Positions 54,901 through 64,000 of a DNA stretch of 64,000 nucleotides are shown in pieces; position 1 is the first letter of the stretch; each line of letters begins with the position of its first letter. The notes beneath the pieces are model-generated. The model was not told where the DNA came from. It saw only the letters and a list, made by a program, of their open reading frames with translations, and ran no database searches. Location: assembly GCA_022702705.1 (NCBI GenBank), contig CM040427.1:70981283-71045282 (forward strand), written 5' to 3'. A program made the translations under genes and the position numbers. The DNA comes from Papilionanthe hookeriana x Papilionanthe teres. Lineage: Eukaryota; Streptophyta; Magnoliopsida; Asparagales; Orchidaceae.

Positions 54901-57545
54901 ATTTCACTTGGTGGCTTCGCTCGATGGTGGAAATGGTGGTGTTTGGTAAGGTCCTTATTCGAGCCTCGAATATTTGGTGAGTTCTTTGCTTGCTTTGCTT
55001 GGTGAGTTTGGAGTTAGCTTCGAAATGGTATGGAGCCCGTACATTCACTTTCTTATGCATTTGTATCTTGGTGATTCTCCTACTGCTGTTGTGAGTTTGA
55101 TCAGGAGTCTGAGAGTGGTCCTACGCGGGAAGAATTGTATTTCAAATGATAAGGAATTAATTGAGGATCGGAATGTTGAATTTTAGTACGAGTCTGGGGC
55201 TTTAGTCGGTTTTCTCCGAGTCACTTTTCCTTCTCGTTTGATTTGCGAAGTTTTTAAACGGTTCTCGAAGGTCACTGCTTTTGGTTTAGTTTTATCTGAA
55301 TGCAAAGGATACCCATTTCGGGGCCGATCCAATTGTGTTCAAGTGAGAAAATGACGTCCCCAGGACTGATTCGAGGATCTCGGGCTATGCTTTAAGCTTT
55401 TTGTTGTTACATGTTTTAGGGGCGAGTGGATTAACCTTCCTCCCGTTTTAGTCTTTCCGGGTCTGGAGGCGGGTTAATCTCCTCTTCTTCCCCTCATTGA
55501 TTTACACGTGTTCCCCGCTTCACTCGGAGTCGGTTTTGTTTTGTTTTGTTTTGGGGCAATGATGGCGATGATGCAAAAGCGCACGCCAGTGATGTAGTAG
55601 AACGATATCCCATCCTACGACATCGTGACTCGCTCCAGTGCCTCAGTGAACCGTAGGATGACGGTATCATTCACCGCTACTAGCGCAAGCGGGCACCCGT
55701 ACCTTCTTAGGATTGTTAATGATCCTTCACCCGACGAATTGATTGACTCGTGGACAATCATGATTTTCAAAATCTGATAAAAATATGATATTACATTTTG
55801 AAACAAAAAAAATATATATATATATTTCCATTATAATCGGAAATTGATAAAACTCTCTTTTGTATGCCTGAAACTCATGTGCATGCTAAAAATATAAAAT
55901 TTAAAAATATATTATAAAATCTGGTTGTCCACTTGTTGATTATCGGTCTTGGGTTGAGGAACACTCTCCGAGTCGAGTTTAGTTGGACACCTTCTCATTG
56001 GCGAGTGGAGGGCTTTATACACTCGTGTGACCGAGTAACCTTCGACGACCCTTCGAGCAAGATCTACACGCTTCGAGCCTAGCCTCAACCCGAGTGCTTG
56101 CGGTTTCTTCGAGCTTTCGTTTGATTTTGATGAAGCACTCGTGGTCCTTTTTAGGATTTTCCGGAAGTTTTGATGACTTTTACTATTTCTTTTCTCGGGC
56201 TTTCGTTGTGAGTCGGTCATTTTATTTTTCTCGAGCTTTTCGACGACCTTTTTCTTCTTTTGCTTGGCTTTCACATGACACACTCGCCGGCATACACATA
56301 AGAACATTACGGATCTTCCATGATATACGTGTTTGTTTACATTTATAACAGATATTCTTTATGCGTCTCATATCAGTACGTGTATATCTTGTTTAGTTAT
56401 TCTTTGATACCTACTTTCTGCATGCTTTCTGCTAAGCATGTTGTATTATACTTCTACTCGCATGCTTTATTGTTTTCACCGTGCTACATACTTGCTACAC
56501 TGATTGTATAACTTTAAACATACTTGCGATAGGATGTTTAGAGAGATTCTACCATAGGGCCACCTGATCGAACATTTTGACTCGCCACCTGTAAAACTCA
56601 ACCTCTTCACTGCAATAAGCTCGCGAGCTAACACGCTAGGCAAGACGGCCATCTTCAACAACAAACATGTCTTCACCAACTAAACCATTCCTGATTAAAT
56701 AACAATCAATAGTGATTTCGGCGTTGTTCAGCTAGTGCGACATAAATCCTCAACCTCTTGTCGGCCTTTCAGTATAGTTCTATTGTACAATATAAGCCCC
56801 AACTCGTTTTAGGATTCCGAGGTTGTCGTTCGTTACGACCTAAATCCTCACATCTTCTGAAATTGTTTGTGTGATTTCACACAAACGTATGCCCTAATTA
56901 AATAAAATTGGCGAGGATGAAACATTTAAATAATATATCCCCTAAATCGAAGCCAAACCATAAGATAGGTTGGGAAGTCACCGATGTTCGCCTCCGGATC
57001 GCCGACATCCCCTAGTTTTTCTTCCTTTGGATTCTACAATAAATGTTCCAATTTTGAGTCAATCCCCTTTCACACCTCTTTGTCCGATTACGTTGAAAAG
57101 TTCTTTCCTTTTGATCTCCTTGAAGATAATATTTCCTGCTTTTTATCGAGAGTTTCTTAGCTGATTTCGGTCATTTAAGATGTAATTAACTATGAGTGTC
57201 ACTTCATATGAAGCATTTCCGAACCCACATTAAAATAAACCCTATTTAATTCTTTATATTAAATAAGGAATTTATCTACAGAATAAAATTGTTACAGACT
57301 AAACTGGACGTTATATATTTCTTAGTTTATTCGATCGAGCCTCACCTCAAGTCTCATGTTTGTCTTCCGGATAAATGCATGTACTTGATGCAGAAGGCTT
57401 CTTTCATTTAAACTATAAAAAATATGGGGTCAGTTTGATTTCATATTTCTTTTCTTGAAGGATCCTTCCAAAGCGGGCGATGGGATTTCTATTCCGGCGA
57501 CCGACAGCTTCTTACGGGCACTTCACGCACAAAAATACGCCGACA

Positions 57546-58049
57546 ATGTGATAGAAAAGTACCGCTTAGACTGAAAGGAAAATTTTATAAGATGGTGGTG
57601 AGACCTGCAATGCTCTATGGTGCTGAATGTTGGCCTTTAAAAGAGAAGCATAATGTTAAGTTAAGTGTTGCCGAGATGAGAATGATTAGGTGGATGAGTG
57701 GCTTTACTCTTAGAAACAAAATGCAAAATCAATATATCTGTAATAGGGTTGGTGTTGCACCAGTGACGGATAAAATTAGAGAGTCGCCTTAGATGGTTTG
57801 GTCACATTAAACGTCGACTACCTGATGATCCGATTAGGAGAGTAGATGTTGTAGATACAACTTATGTTAAGAAAGACAAAGGTAGACCTAGGAAAACTTG
57901 GGCTTATTGCATAAAAAATGATCTTAATTTATTAGAATTAAACGAAAATTTGACACTAAATAGGAGGCAATGGAGAAAAAGGATTCATGTAGCCGACCCC
58001 ACTTAGTGGGATTAAGGCTTTGTTGTTGTTGTTGTTGTTGTTGTTGTTG
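57546..58049 (+). mobile_element. RTE-type LINE, 3' part (continuation of 49,645-52,188)
   Basis: Starts with the right target duplication ATGTG, continues ATAGAAAAGTACCGC, runs through the C-terminal coding region to CCCCACTTAGTGGGATTAAGGC and a clean (TTG)9-10 tail ending at 58,049. Confidence 0.92.
57551..57990 (+). pseudogene. RTE polyprotein C-terminal end
   Basis: Continues the RT protein: DRKVPLRLKGKFYKMVVRPA, MLYGAECWPLKEKHNVKLSV, MRMIRWMSGFTLRNK, VGVAPVTDKIRES, then a frame change near 57,787 and RWFGHIKRRLPDDPIRRVD with KKDKGRPRKTWAYCI. It ends about 57,990 with RWRKRIHVADPT-like sequence. The frame change is the only break in this part. In the 14.3 kb copy the same segment also changes frame at nearly the same place. 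Confidence 0.85.
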
Positions 58050-59160
58050 AATATTTAAATACTTAGTCATTCATTTAGCACATGCTAATCTACTTTGTTC
58101 ATTAATTTGTAATTAAGAAGTACAAGTATGATATCTTTTGTTATGTTATTTTTAATAAAATGTTAAAAATGCTCTTAGAACTTCAAATATTTGCTTGCAT
58201 ATTTTAAATATGATGCGAGATCATAAAATCATGACTTGTAGGATTTAAATATGCATTTTGTAGTTGTGGAATGAAGACTTATTATTTTTAATTCATGCAC
58301 ACAGTATATTGGCTAGGCCTACGTTGTGGTTGGAGACAAAGCACCCAACCATTAGACTGAATTGTCTGCACAAGCAGTATGAAGACTTTTTAATACCTTG
58401 CCTGCATAAAATTCTAACTCTATAAATTAATATGCAACGATTGAAGCACATTTGCATCCTGAATGAGAAATTAAGGATAATACCCAACTGATGGTTGATA
58501 ATAGGACAAATTTCTTCCTTATGATCATCTCAATACTTTGTTTTTCTAACTATAATCTATGAGATGTTAATTTTTTTAATTTAAATTTGTTCCTAACTTA
58601 TGACCTATTTCTAGATCTATTTAATCTCAAAATAGCCTTTTAGGTCAAATTGATCTCCTCTCATACAGAAGCCTTAACCCCTGCCAAACGTCATCTAAAG
58701 TCGATTTTTGGATAAATTAAAAATCTGATTTCTACCACTTAAAATTAACCTTTTCTTCCCATTTTTTGGTTTTCTCTTTTACGGCTTACTTATTGCCTCA
58801 TCTCTGGCACTCAACTGCTACTCACGGCCATGGGATAAGGGAATGAAAGTAATTTTAAGTGCTTTAATTTCTTACTTATTATGTATAGTAAATATATTTG
58901 TCTATTAATATTAGTCATGGCCATGGGATAAGGAATGAGGGTAGTTAAGTGCTTTAATTTCTTACTTATTATGTATAAGTAAATATATGTTTATTTTAAT
59001 GTTACTTTATTCAATTATCATAGCCACTCATTTTTATCATTAACCTGACATGTAAATTTAAATGGAAATACATTTATTGCTACAACACAGTAAAATTGTT
59101 CCTTGAATTATTAAGTAAAGTTTAGGCTAATGATTTAGTTATTAAAAATATACTTGAAAT
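58050..59160. other. No gene; ~93-bp tandem duplication at 58,826-59,000
   Basis: AT-rich. ggccatgggataagg(g)aatga ... taagtgctttaatttcttacttattatgtata occurs twice, about 93 bp apart. Confidence 0.5.
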
Positions 59161-59161
59161 T

Positions 59162-59181
59162 AATATATATATATATATATA
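59162..59181. repeat. (TA)n microsatellite at the L1 5' junction
   Basis: Ten TA units end exactly where GC-rich L1 leader sequence starts. Confidence 0.9.
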
Positions 59182-60265
59182 TGGCGTCGTCTTCCACGAT
59201 CGGCTCTGCTAGGGTTTCGCCTCATGGCGAACCCTAGCGATCGTTACTGCGATTTTTCGCATCTAATCTCGCGTCTTCTCCAGCATCATCTTCTTCGCTG
59301 CTCTTCGTGCGCAGCGTCTTTAGCTTCGTTCGTCTGAAGCTGCGCGGCTCTGCTGCTGCAGATCGAAGTGCCTCTTCGTTTCGATTGAGCCTTGCGTCAT
59401 TTAGAGCTCGCGTCTCTGTACGAGTCGCGTTCAGCTTCCGCGTGCTGCTGTGGTGCTTCCACTGCCGTTCGAGTCCTTCACTGATCCTTACGGCCCTTCT
59501 GCAGCAGCGAGCCCCCTACGTCTGTTGCGGCTGGTTTTCTGCTACAGGATCGGGTCGATTCGGTTTCCTTCTTCTCTGCTTCGTTCGTAGCAATGGCTGC
59601 GGGTTACTTCTGTCAGCGACTGTTGCAAGCTTGACAGTGAGTCTCTTCTCTGCTTCTAGTTTTCTGTGTCGTCTTCATGGCAGCTACCTCCTTTATCCCC
59701 GTTAATGTGCAGAGTTATGCACAACGGGCTAAGTCTACATATGCTGGAGTTGTGGGCAGGGACAACACCTCCCACAAAAAAAAATTTTGATCATTTTTTC
59801 TTTCCATGAGTCTTTTCAATGATCTTGCATTTGGAAAATAGAGCGTCATTTTATTAGTGCCGATAAGTGAAAAGGATGGGAAGCTACTGCATTAGTTTCA
59901 TTACCTAAGAAATGAAGGTTTAACTGCGATGATGTTAAGTTCACATTAATTGGGAACTTCCAATTTGGTCATCCCAAGATGGATTTTGTTAGAAAGTTTT
60001 TTGAGGATCTGGAGCTCATTGGAGCATGAAAGTTAGGACTGTTGGATGACAGACATTTACTTATTAGACTACGTAATGAAGAAGATTATGCAAGAATCTT
60101 CGCTCGACAATCTCTTTTAGTGATTGCACATCTATGAGGATTATCAAATGGACTTCTGATTTTGACCCATCTAAGAAACCTCTTATCGTTCCTATGTGGT
60201 TCAAGTTTCCTGGACTTCCCCTTCGGTTGTTAAGAGTAAAACATATTCATGATGCTCTCAAAGGT
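59182..60265 (+). mobile_element. L1-type LINE, 5' end and ORF1 only
   Basis: An abrupt GC-rich leader (59,182-59,676) is followed by ORF1 with a DUF4283 domain, the typical start of plant L1 elements. ORF2 (endonuclease, reverse transcriptase) is absent: homology ends near 60,265 where a Ty3/gypsy gag begins. Retaining a 5' end but losing the 3' end is unusual for LINE insertions, which are normally 5'-truncated, so a deletion or later insertion must have removed the rest. Confidence 0.65.
59677..60262 (+). pseudogene. L1 ORF1 protein (DUF4283), frameshifted
   Basis: Plant L1 ORF1 proteins bind RNA through a DUF4283 domain and a zinc knuckle. The start MAATSFIPVNVQSYAQRAKS followed by TYAGVVGRDNT (59,677-59,790) resembles the N-terminus and is closed by a stop. 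After frame changes the domain follows: FTLIGNFQFGHPKMDFVRKF-like sequence at 59,940-60,000, LLDDRHLLIRLRNEEDYARI, FARQSLF, then MRIIKWTSDFDPSKKPLIVP and MWFKFPGLPLRLL, the hallmark WxxFPGLP ending of DUF4283. At least three stops or frame changes. The zinc knuckle expected next is missing. Confidence 0.72.
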
Positions 60266-60339
60266 ATGCGCTTCAGTTGATTTCAATTGCTGAGAAAAAG
60301 TGCCACCGATCTTTGTTTGGGCTGAATGATATGAATAGG

Positions 60340-60765
60340 CAACTATTGATTCTTTTTGGAATCAATGATTATTTTGTGTTGGTGGAGAGAGCTAAGAGGA
60401 TTGAGCTAGATCTGGTGGCTACTCAGAGCAGAATGGACATTCAAAAGAGAAGAAATTTAGAGGGATTCAGATTTCCTCGGGGTTCTCAGAGCAAATAATC
60501 CTTTCCGGTAGGTAATTCAGTTCCTAAGAAGGCTAGATATAGCAGCGTTGATACTCAGTTTGAAGTGAAAAAATGCGACAAGTTTGGAAGATCTCATAAG
60601 GGAGAGTGCCTATGTGGATTTAATACCTGCATTTGGTGCCACCAGCCGGGATATTTGGCGAGAACTACCCTAAACTGGGTCAGAGGGCTCCAACAGATTC
60701 TAGAGGCAGTGCTGCACCACCTCAAAGGAGGTTTGGCAGATCGAAGGTTGTTGAATCTTCAGGAT
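60340..60765 (+). pseudogene. Ty3/gypsy gag, C-terminal part with zinc knuckle
   Basis: DYFVLVERAKRIELDLVATQ is the end of the capsid-type domain, followed by a basic linker (RRNLEGFRFPRGSQSK, stop at 60,496). Then CDKFGRSHKGEC and CIWCHQPGYLARTT form the region of the CCHC knuckle; in intact relatives it reads CxxCxxxGHxxxxC, and here the last His and Cys are changed. One stop and one frame change. Confidence 0.72.
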
Positions 60766-60939
60766 TAGTGTCAAATGCAAGTCAGACTCAACAAAATATT
60801 CAGCCCAAAAGTATATGCACTTTCACAGCAGGAATCCACCGACATCATAAATATGTTTTACTCTTAACAATTTCAACCCCATGAAGTTTAAGCATTATAG
60901 TATTCATGTTATGTCACATAAAACAAAGTAAGAATTTAA

Positions 60940-61331
60940 ATCTATTAATAAGCCAACTCTCAATGCTTAATACGATGATTTTAATGATCGGTGCATATAT
61001 CTTCAAAGGATGTTGATAAGCGTATTATTTGATTTAGGAGCATTACACTCATTTATAGATAGGGAATTGGTTAAAGTGCTTTAATTGAATGTTATTTCAA
61101 TGTTTGTGATATTATCATTTAGAATGCTAAATGATATTTTTTTTGGAAGTTAATCAATCATATGAGGTGAAGTTTATGATTGGTGGGAAGAATTTTGATG
61201 CCCAACTTATTGTGTTACCCCTGGTGGAATTTGATGTAATTTTAGGGATGAATTGGATGTCTAAAACTTTTTCACTATTAATTGTAATAGAAAAACATCA
61301 AAATAAATGTATATGGGGAGGCAAATGTTAA
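60940..61331 (+). pseudogene. Ty3/gypsy aspartic protease
   Basis: ISVLFDLGALHSFIDRELVK holds the active-site region, usually DTGASHSFI; the catalytic Asp is kept at 61,031-61,033 but the next residue is Leu. Then EVKFMIGGKNFDAQLIVLPL and VEFDVILGMNWMS, the DVILGMDWL hallmark of this family. A stop at about 61,083 breaks the frame between the two halves. Confidence 0.78.
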
Positions 61332-61399
61332 ATTTTGTGGTGCCAGAGGGTTGACATTTATGATAATTATCTGTTTGAAAACTTGATAATTGTTGAATC

Positions 61400-61860
61400 G
61401 TGGAAGTCCAGGTTTTCTTGTTCAGGTTGCAGATACCTCTAAGGAAGTGAAAGCTTTGGGTGATATTCCGGTGGTGAGAGAATTTCCAGAAGTGTTCCTT
61501 GATGATTTATCAGGGCTACCACCAGTGTGAGAATTTATTTCACTATTGACCTCTTGCCAGGTTCTGATCTGGTATCTAAGGCACCCTATAAAATGACATT
61601 TAAGGTGTTGCAGGAGTTGAAGAGCCAACTGCAGGAGTTACTAGATAAGGGGTTCATCAAACCTAGCAAAACCTTCGAGAGCTCCAATATTATTTGTGAA
61701 AAAAAAAGGAGGAGAGCTTAAGAATGTGCATTGACTACAGAGAGTTAAATAAGCTCACAGTTAAAAATAAATATCCATTGTCTTTGTATTTTCAAAGATT
61801 GATCTGATGTTAGACTATCACCAGTTGAGGATTAAAGAAGAAAACATATATAATCATTAA
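61400..61860 (+). pseudogene. Ty3/gypsy reverse transcriptase, N-terminal fragment
   Basis: EVKALGDIPVVREFPEVFLD and DLSGLPP, then a frame change, FTIDLLPGSDLVSKAPYKMT, LQELKSQLQELLDKGFIKPS. These match the start of gypsy RT, where the usual text is FPEVFP-DLPGLPP and KGFIRPS. Further frame changes affect the RMCIDYRELN block (present at 61,719-61,750 as MCIDYRELNKL, in another frame). The catalytic YVDD block is not reached; homology fades near 61,860. Confidence 0.82.
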
Positions 61861-62464
61861 AATAATTTTTGGGATTTAATCATTAAAATAATTTTCACAC
61901 ACACACATATATATATCGTAAAGAATGTGGATTTTATAAAAACAGTTATTTTTGTGAGGTCCAAATATTGGGATATAAAAAGTTCTTATAACTTAACCTC
62001 AACAACATATTGATTATTACACATCAACTTTTGTGGTTGATGCTACAATTGATGTGTTGCAACACTTTATGCTTTGTGATTGGCATTGAATGTTTATGAG
62101 TTCATTTGGAAAATGCCATCTTCAGTTTAAAATGTCTCAAGGGTTTGTTTGAGGCAATTGCTGTTATCTGTAAAAGTAGCTATAGAATTGTTATTAAAAA
62201 ATAAATTTTTTGAAAATTTTTTTGGGTATTAAAGATTTTTCTCTTTTTAATAAAGTCTGACAATTGATTTTTTATAGCTACCACACTAATTGATTTGGAT
62301 GTAAAAAATCTTGTTCTCATCATTGAAATTTCCTGAAAGTGGCATGAAAGTTGTTGCCAACATAACTGTAGCACCTTTAGGAAGTAAAACATTGAATTAG
62401 ATCCCCGAATGGATTTGTGATGTGATATGCCTGTTTCTATGTGCAGACTTATTCTGTGATGCTG
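61861..62464. other. No gene
   Basis: AT-rich, includes a short CA/TA run at 61,896-61,917. Confidence 0.4.
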
Positions 62465-62936
62465 TATATAAGTTTAGTCTTTACGAAATGCAATCATATT
62501 ATCACCACTTGTGTATAGACTAACAAAGGTTTAAAATTCATTGGTTAATGAGAAGTAATATATCATCAACTCCTTGTTCTAATAACTCGTTCGATTTTGA
62601 CCATTAGCTTTACACAAAGTTTAGGTATTGCTATTCATTGTAATGGATAGTGTTTTCAATTCTTCTAAGCCTTATTCTAAGAACCTTCTTACAGCTAAAA
62701 TATATAAGTTTAGTCTTTACGAAATGCAATCATATTATCGCCACTTGTGCATAGACTAACAAAGGTTTAAAATTCATTGGTTAATGAGAAGTAATATATC
62801 ATCAACTCCTTGTTCTAATAACTCGTTCGATTTTGACCATTAGCTTTACACAAAGTTTAGGTATTGCTATTCATTGTAATGGATAGTGTTTTCAATTCTT
62901 CTAAGCCTTATTCTAAGAACCTTCTTACAGCTAAAA
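62465..62936. repeat. Recent 236-bp tandem duplication
   Basis: Copies at 62,465-62,700 and 62,701-62,936 (tatataagtttagtctttac ... cttcttacagctaaaa). I can find only two differences (tatcacc/tatcgcc and tgtgtat/tgtgcat). Non-coding. Confidence 0.95.
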
Positions 62937-63466
62937 GCCCAATCAGCCCTTTTAGAAATGGCGTGGATTAACAAACTTAGAAAATATATATCATTATATT
63001 TATTTCCTTTCTAGGTTTGACCTTTATAAGCCTCTATTAGATAGAGAGAACCCTTTTGTTCACTAGATTGCTAATTGCCTTGTCCTTTCTCCTATTATCA
63101 GAGAAGCATCACCTGACCGTTGTACCGGTCTGGCCTGGTGGCCTATTCATAATATCTAACCATAATTTAAAGATTTATCAGTGACTAAAAAGTATTTTGC
63201 TATGGAAGATTGAGTGTAAAAGAATAAAAATGATAACACAATAGTAGAGTGGAGGTAATTAAAGTAGTTATGTAATAGTGATTAAAATTTGCAAAACTTT
63301 AGCAGTTTATTTGTTTTAGCGTTCTTTTGTATTAGCTTGTTGAGTTATATATGAAATGCTCAAAGTGTGTGCACCACTGCTTCGTTGTCCAGTTCATCTA
63401 AGCCTTATGCTTCTAATTTGAGCAAATTACCTTTGAGTACTTGGCTTGAGGCAATGTTTGAGACGG
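62937..63466. other. No gene
   Basis: AT-rich with no coding signal. Confidence 0.4.
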
Positions 63467-63882
63467 TGTGAGCCTTACAGTTTAAAAATTGCCGAGTCAA
63501 AATAAAGATAAAAATTAATATGTTAGTATCATAACTTATAAATATATTTAATTTTTTTTTTTTAAATCCTAACATAGTAAGAAGGACAAAATGTGCCTAT
63601 ATCAAATAATAAATTGTGCAAGACCTAAAATATCATATAATAACTTGCACAAAATAAAAATATATTGCACAATTTTTAAACTGTGAGCCTTACAGTTTAA
63701 AAATTGTTGAGTCAAAATAAAGATAAAAATTAATATGTTAGTATCATAACCTATAAATATATTTAAATTTTTTTTTTTTAATCCTAACATAGTAAGAAGG
63801 ACAAAATGTGCCTATATCAAATAATAAATTGCGCAAGACCTAAAATATCATATAATAACTTGCACAAAATAAAAATATAATA
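63467..63882. repeat. Recent ~215-bp tandem duplication
   Basis: tgtgagccttacagtttaaa... begins at 63,467 and again at 63,682. The copies agree except for a few substitutions and T-run length (ttaattttt/ttaaatttt). The second copy ends near 63,882. Confidence 0.93.
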
Positions 63883-64000
63883 TAGACAAACTAATATAAA
63901 ATATGAATTGAAAGTAATATTAAATATCAAAATAATGACTTAAGATGAGTTTACATAATAGATTTTTCACTTTTATTTTTTTAACATAATAACATTCATA

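Larger units (their letters stand above)
52189..57545 (+). mobile_element. 5,357-bp TG...CA insertion, probable solo LTR of a large LTR retrotransposon
   Basis: Begins TGTTGACCTCAC and ends ACGCCGACA, with the 5-bp duplication typical of LTR retrotransposons. No gag, protease, reverse transcriptase or integrase motif is present and I cannot find two terminal repeats inside it, so one long LTR is the simplest reading. It has a TATA-like promoter (53,022), GC-rich 52.2-53.3 kb, a G/T-rich repetitive 53.6-54.9 kb and an AT-rich right end. Strand is taken from the promoter direction. LTRs of about 5 kb are known in some Ty3/gypsy (for example Ogre/Tat) elements. A non-autonomous element with eroded LTRs is the alternative. 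Confidence 0.72.
60266..61860 (+). mobile_element. Ty3/gypsy retrotransposon fragment: gag end, protease, start of RT
   Basis: Order gag C-terminus, zinc knuckle, protease, RT N-terminus is that of Ty3/gypsy. No LTR, primer site or integrase is seen, so both ends are missing. It directly abuts the L1 fragment. Confidence 0.75.

Noticed and set aside
1..64000. CRISPR arrays, rRNA operons, bacterial operons, organellar insertions
   Set aside because: No spaced direct repeats of the right kind, no rRNA beyond the 5S-derived LTR segments, no bacterial gene order, and no stretch recognised as chloroplast or mitochondrial.

Overview
The window looks like nuclear DNA of a flowering plant. It is AT-rich and I can confirm no intact host gene in it. 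The evidence for a plant is the mobile-element community: RTE-type LINEs with a (TTG)n tail, PIF/Harbinger transposons carrying MYB/SANT-like and DDE transposase relics, a DUF4283-type L1 ORF1, Ty1/copia and Ty3/gypsy fragments, and a Cassandra-type TRIM whose LTRs contain 5S rRNA sequence. I cannot resolve the plant lineage. Every coding stretch I recognise is broken by stops, frameshifts or truncation, so this is either transposon-rich intergenic DNA or the inside of very large introns.

Layout. 1-3,383 is the 5' part of a minus-strand PIF/Harbinger element: terminal repeat with hairpin, untranslated first exon, intron and a MYB/SANT-like ORF running off the left edge. 3.4-10.4 kb holds AT-rich filler, microsatellites, a fossil minisatellite and two tRNA-like SINE heads. 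10.47-11.91 kb is a second Harbinger-like element with a GRF zinc-finger relic. 12.8-16.7 kb has four RTE 3'-end insertions, two of them only tens of bases long with clear target-site duplications. 18.0-19.0 kb is a degenerate tandem array beside an LTR-like promoter. 21.6-24.7 kb is a long decayed minus-strand RTE containing an internal 474-bp duplication.

26.45-26.64 kb is a hairpin-rich MITE. 28.1-28.8 kb is a two-LTR Cassandra TRIM on the minus strand. 30.3 kb and 47.8 kb carry two copies of one foldback MITE family. 32.56-36.63 kb is a plus-strand Harbinger element with MYB ORF1 followed by a DDE transposase; GRF and MYB relics follow at 37.2 and 37.8 kb. 43.7-45.8 kb is a tandem triplication of a junction between two oppositely oriented Ty1/copia fragments, followed by a plus-strand copia integrase relic.

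49.65-58.05 kb is a nearly full-length plus-strand RTE split by a 5,357-bp TG...CA insertion with a 5-bp target duplication and no gag-pol, best read as a very long solo LTR. 59.2-61.9 kb joins the 5' end of an L1-type LINE to a Ty3/gypsy gag-pol fragment. The last 1.6 kb has two young tandem duplications.

Possible host exons are few and weak (12,075-12,262; 29.75-29.9 kb; 42.78-42.97 kb; 48,255-48,592). The genes do not form a pathway. Their relationship is one of nested and sequential insertions, and that nesting gives relative ages.
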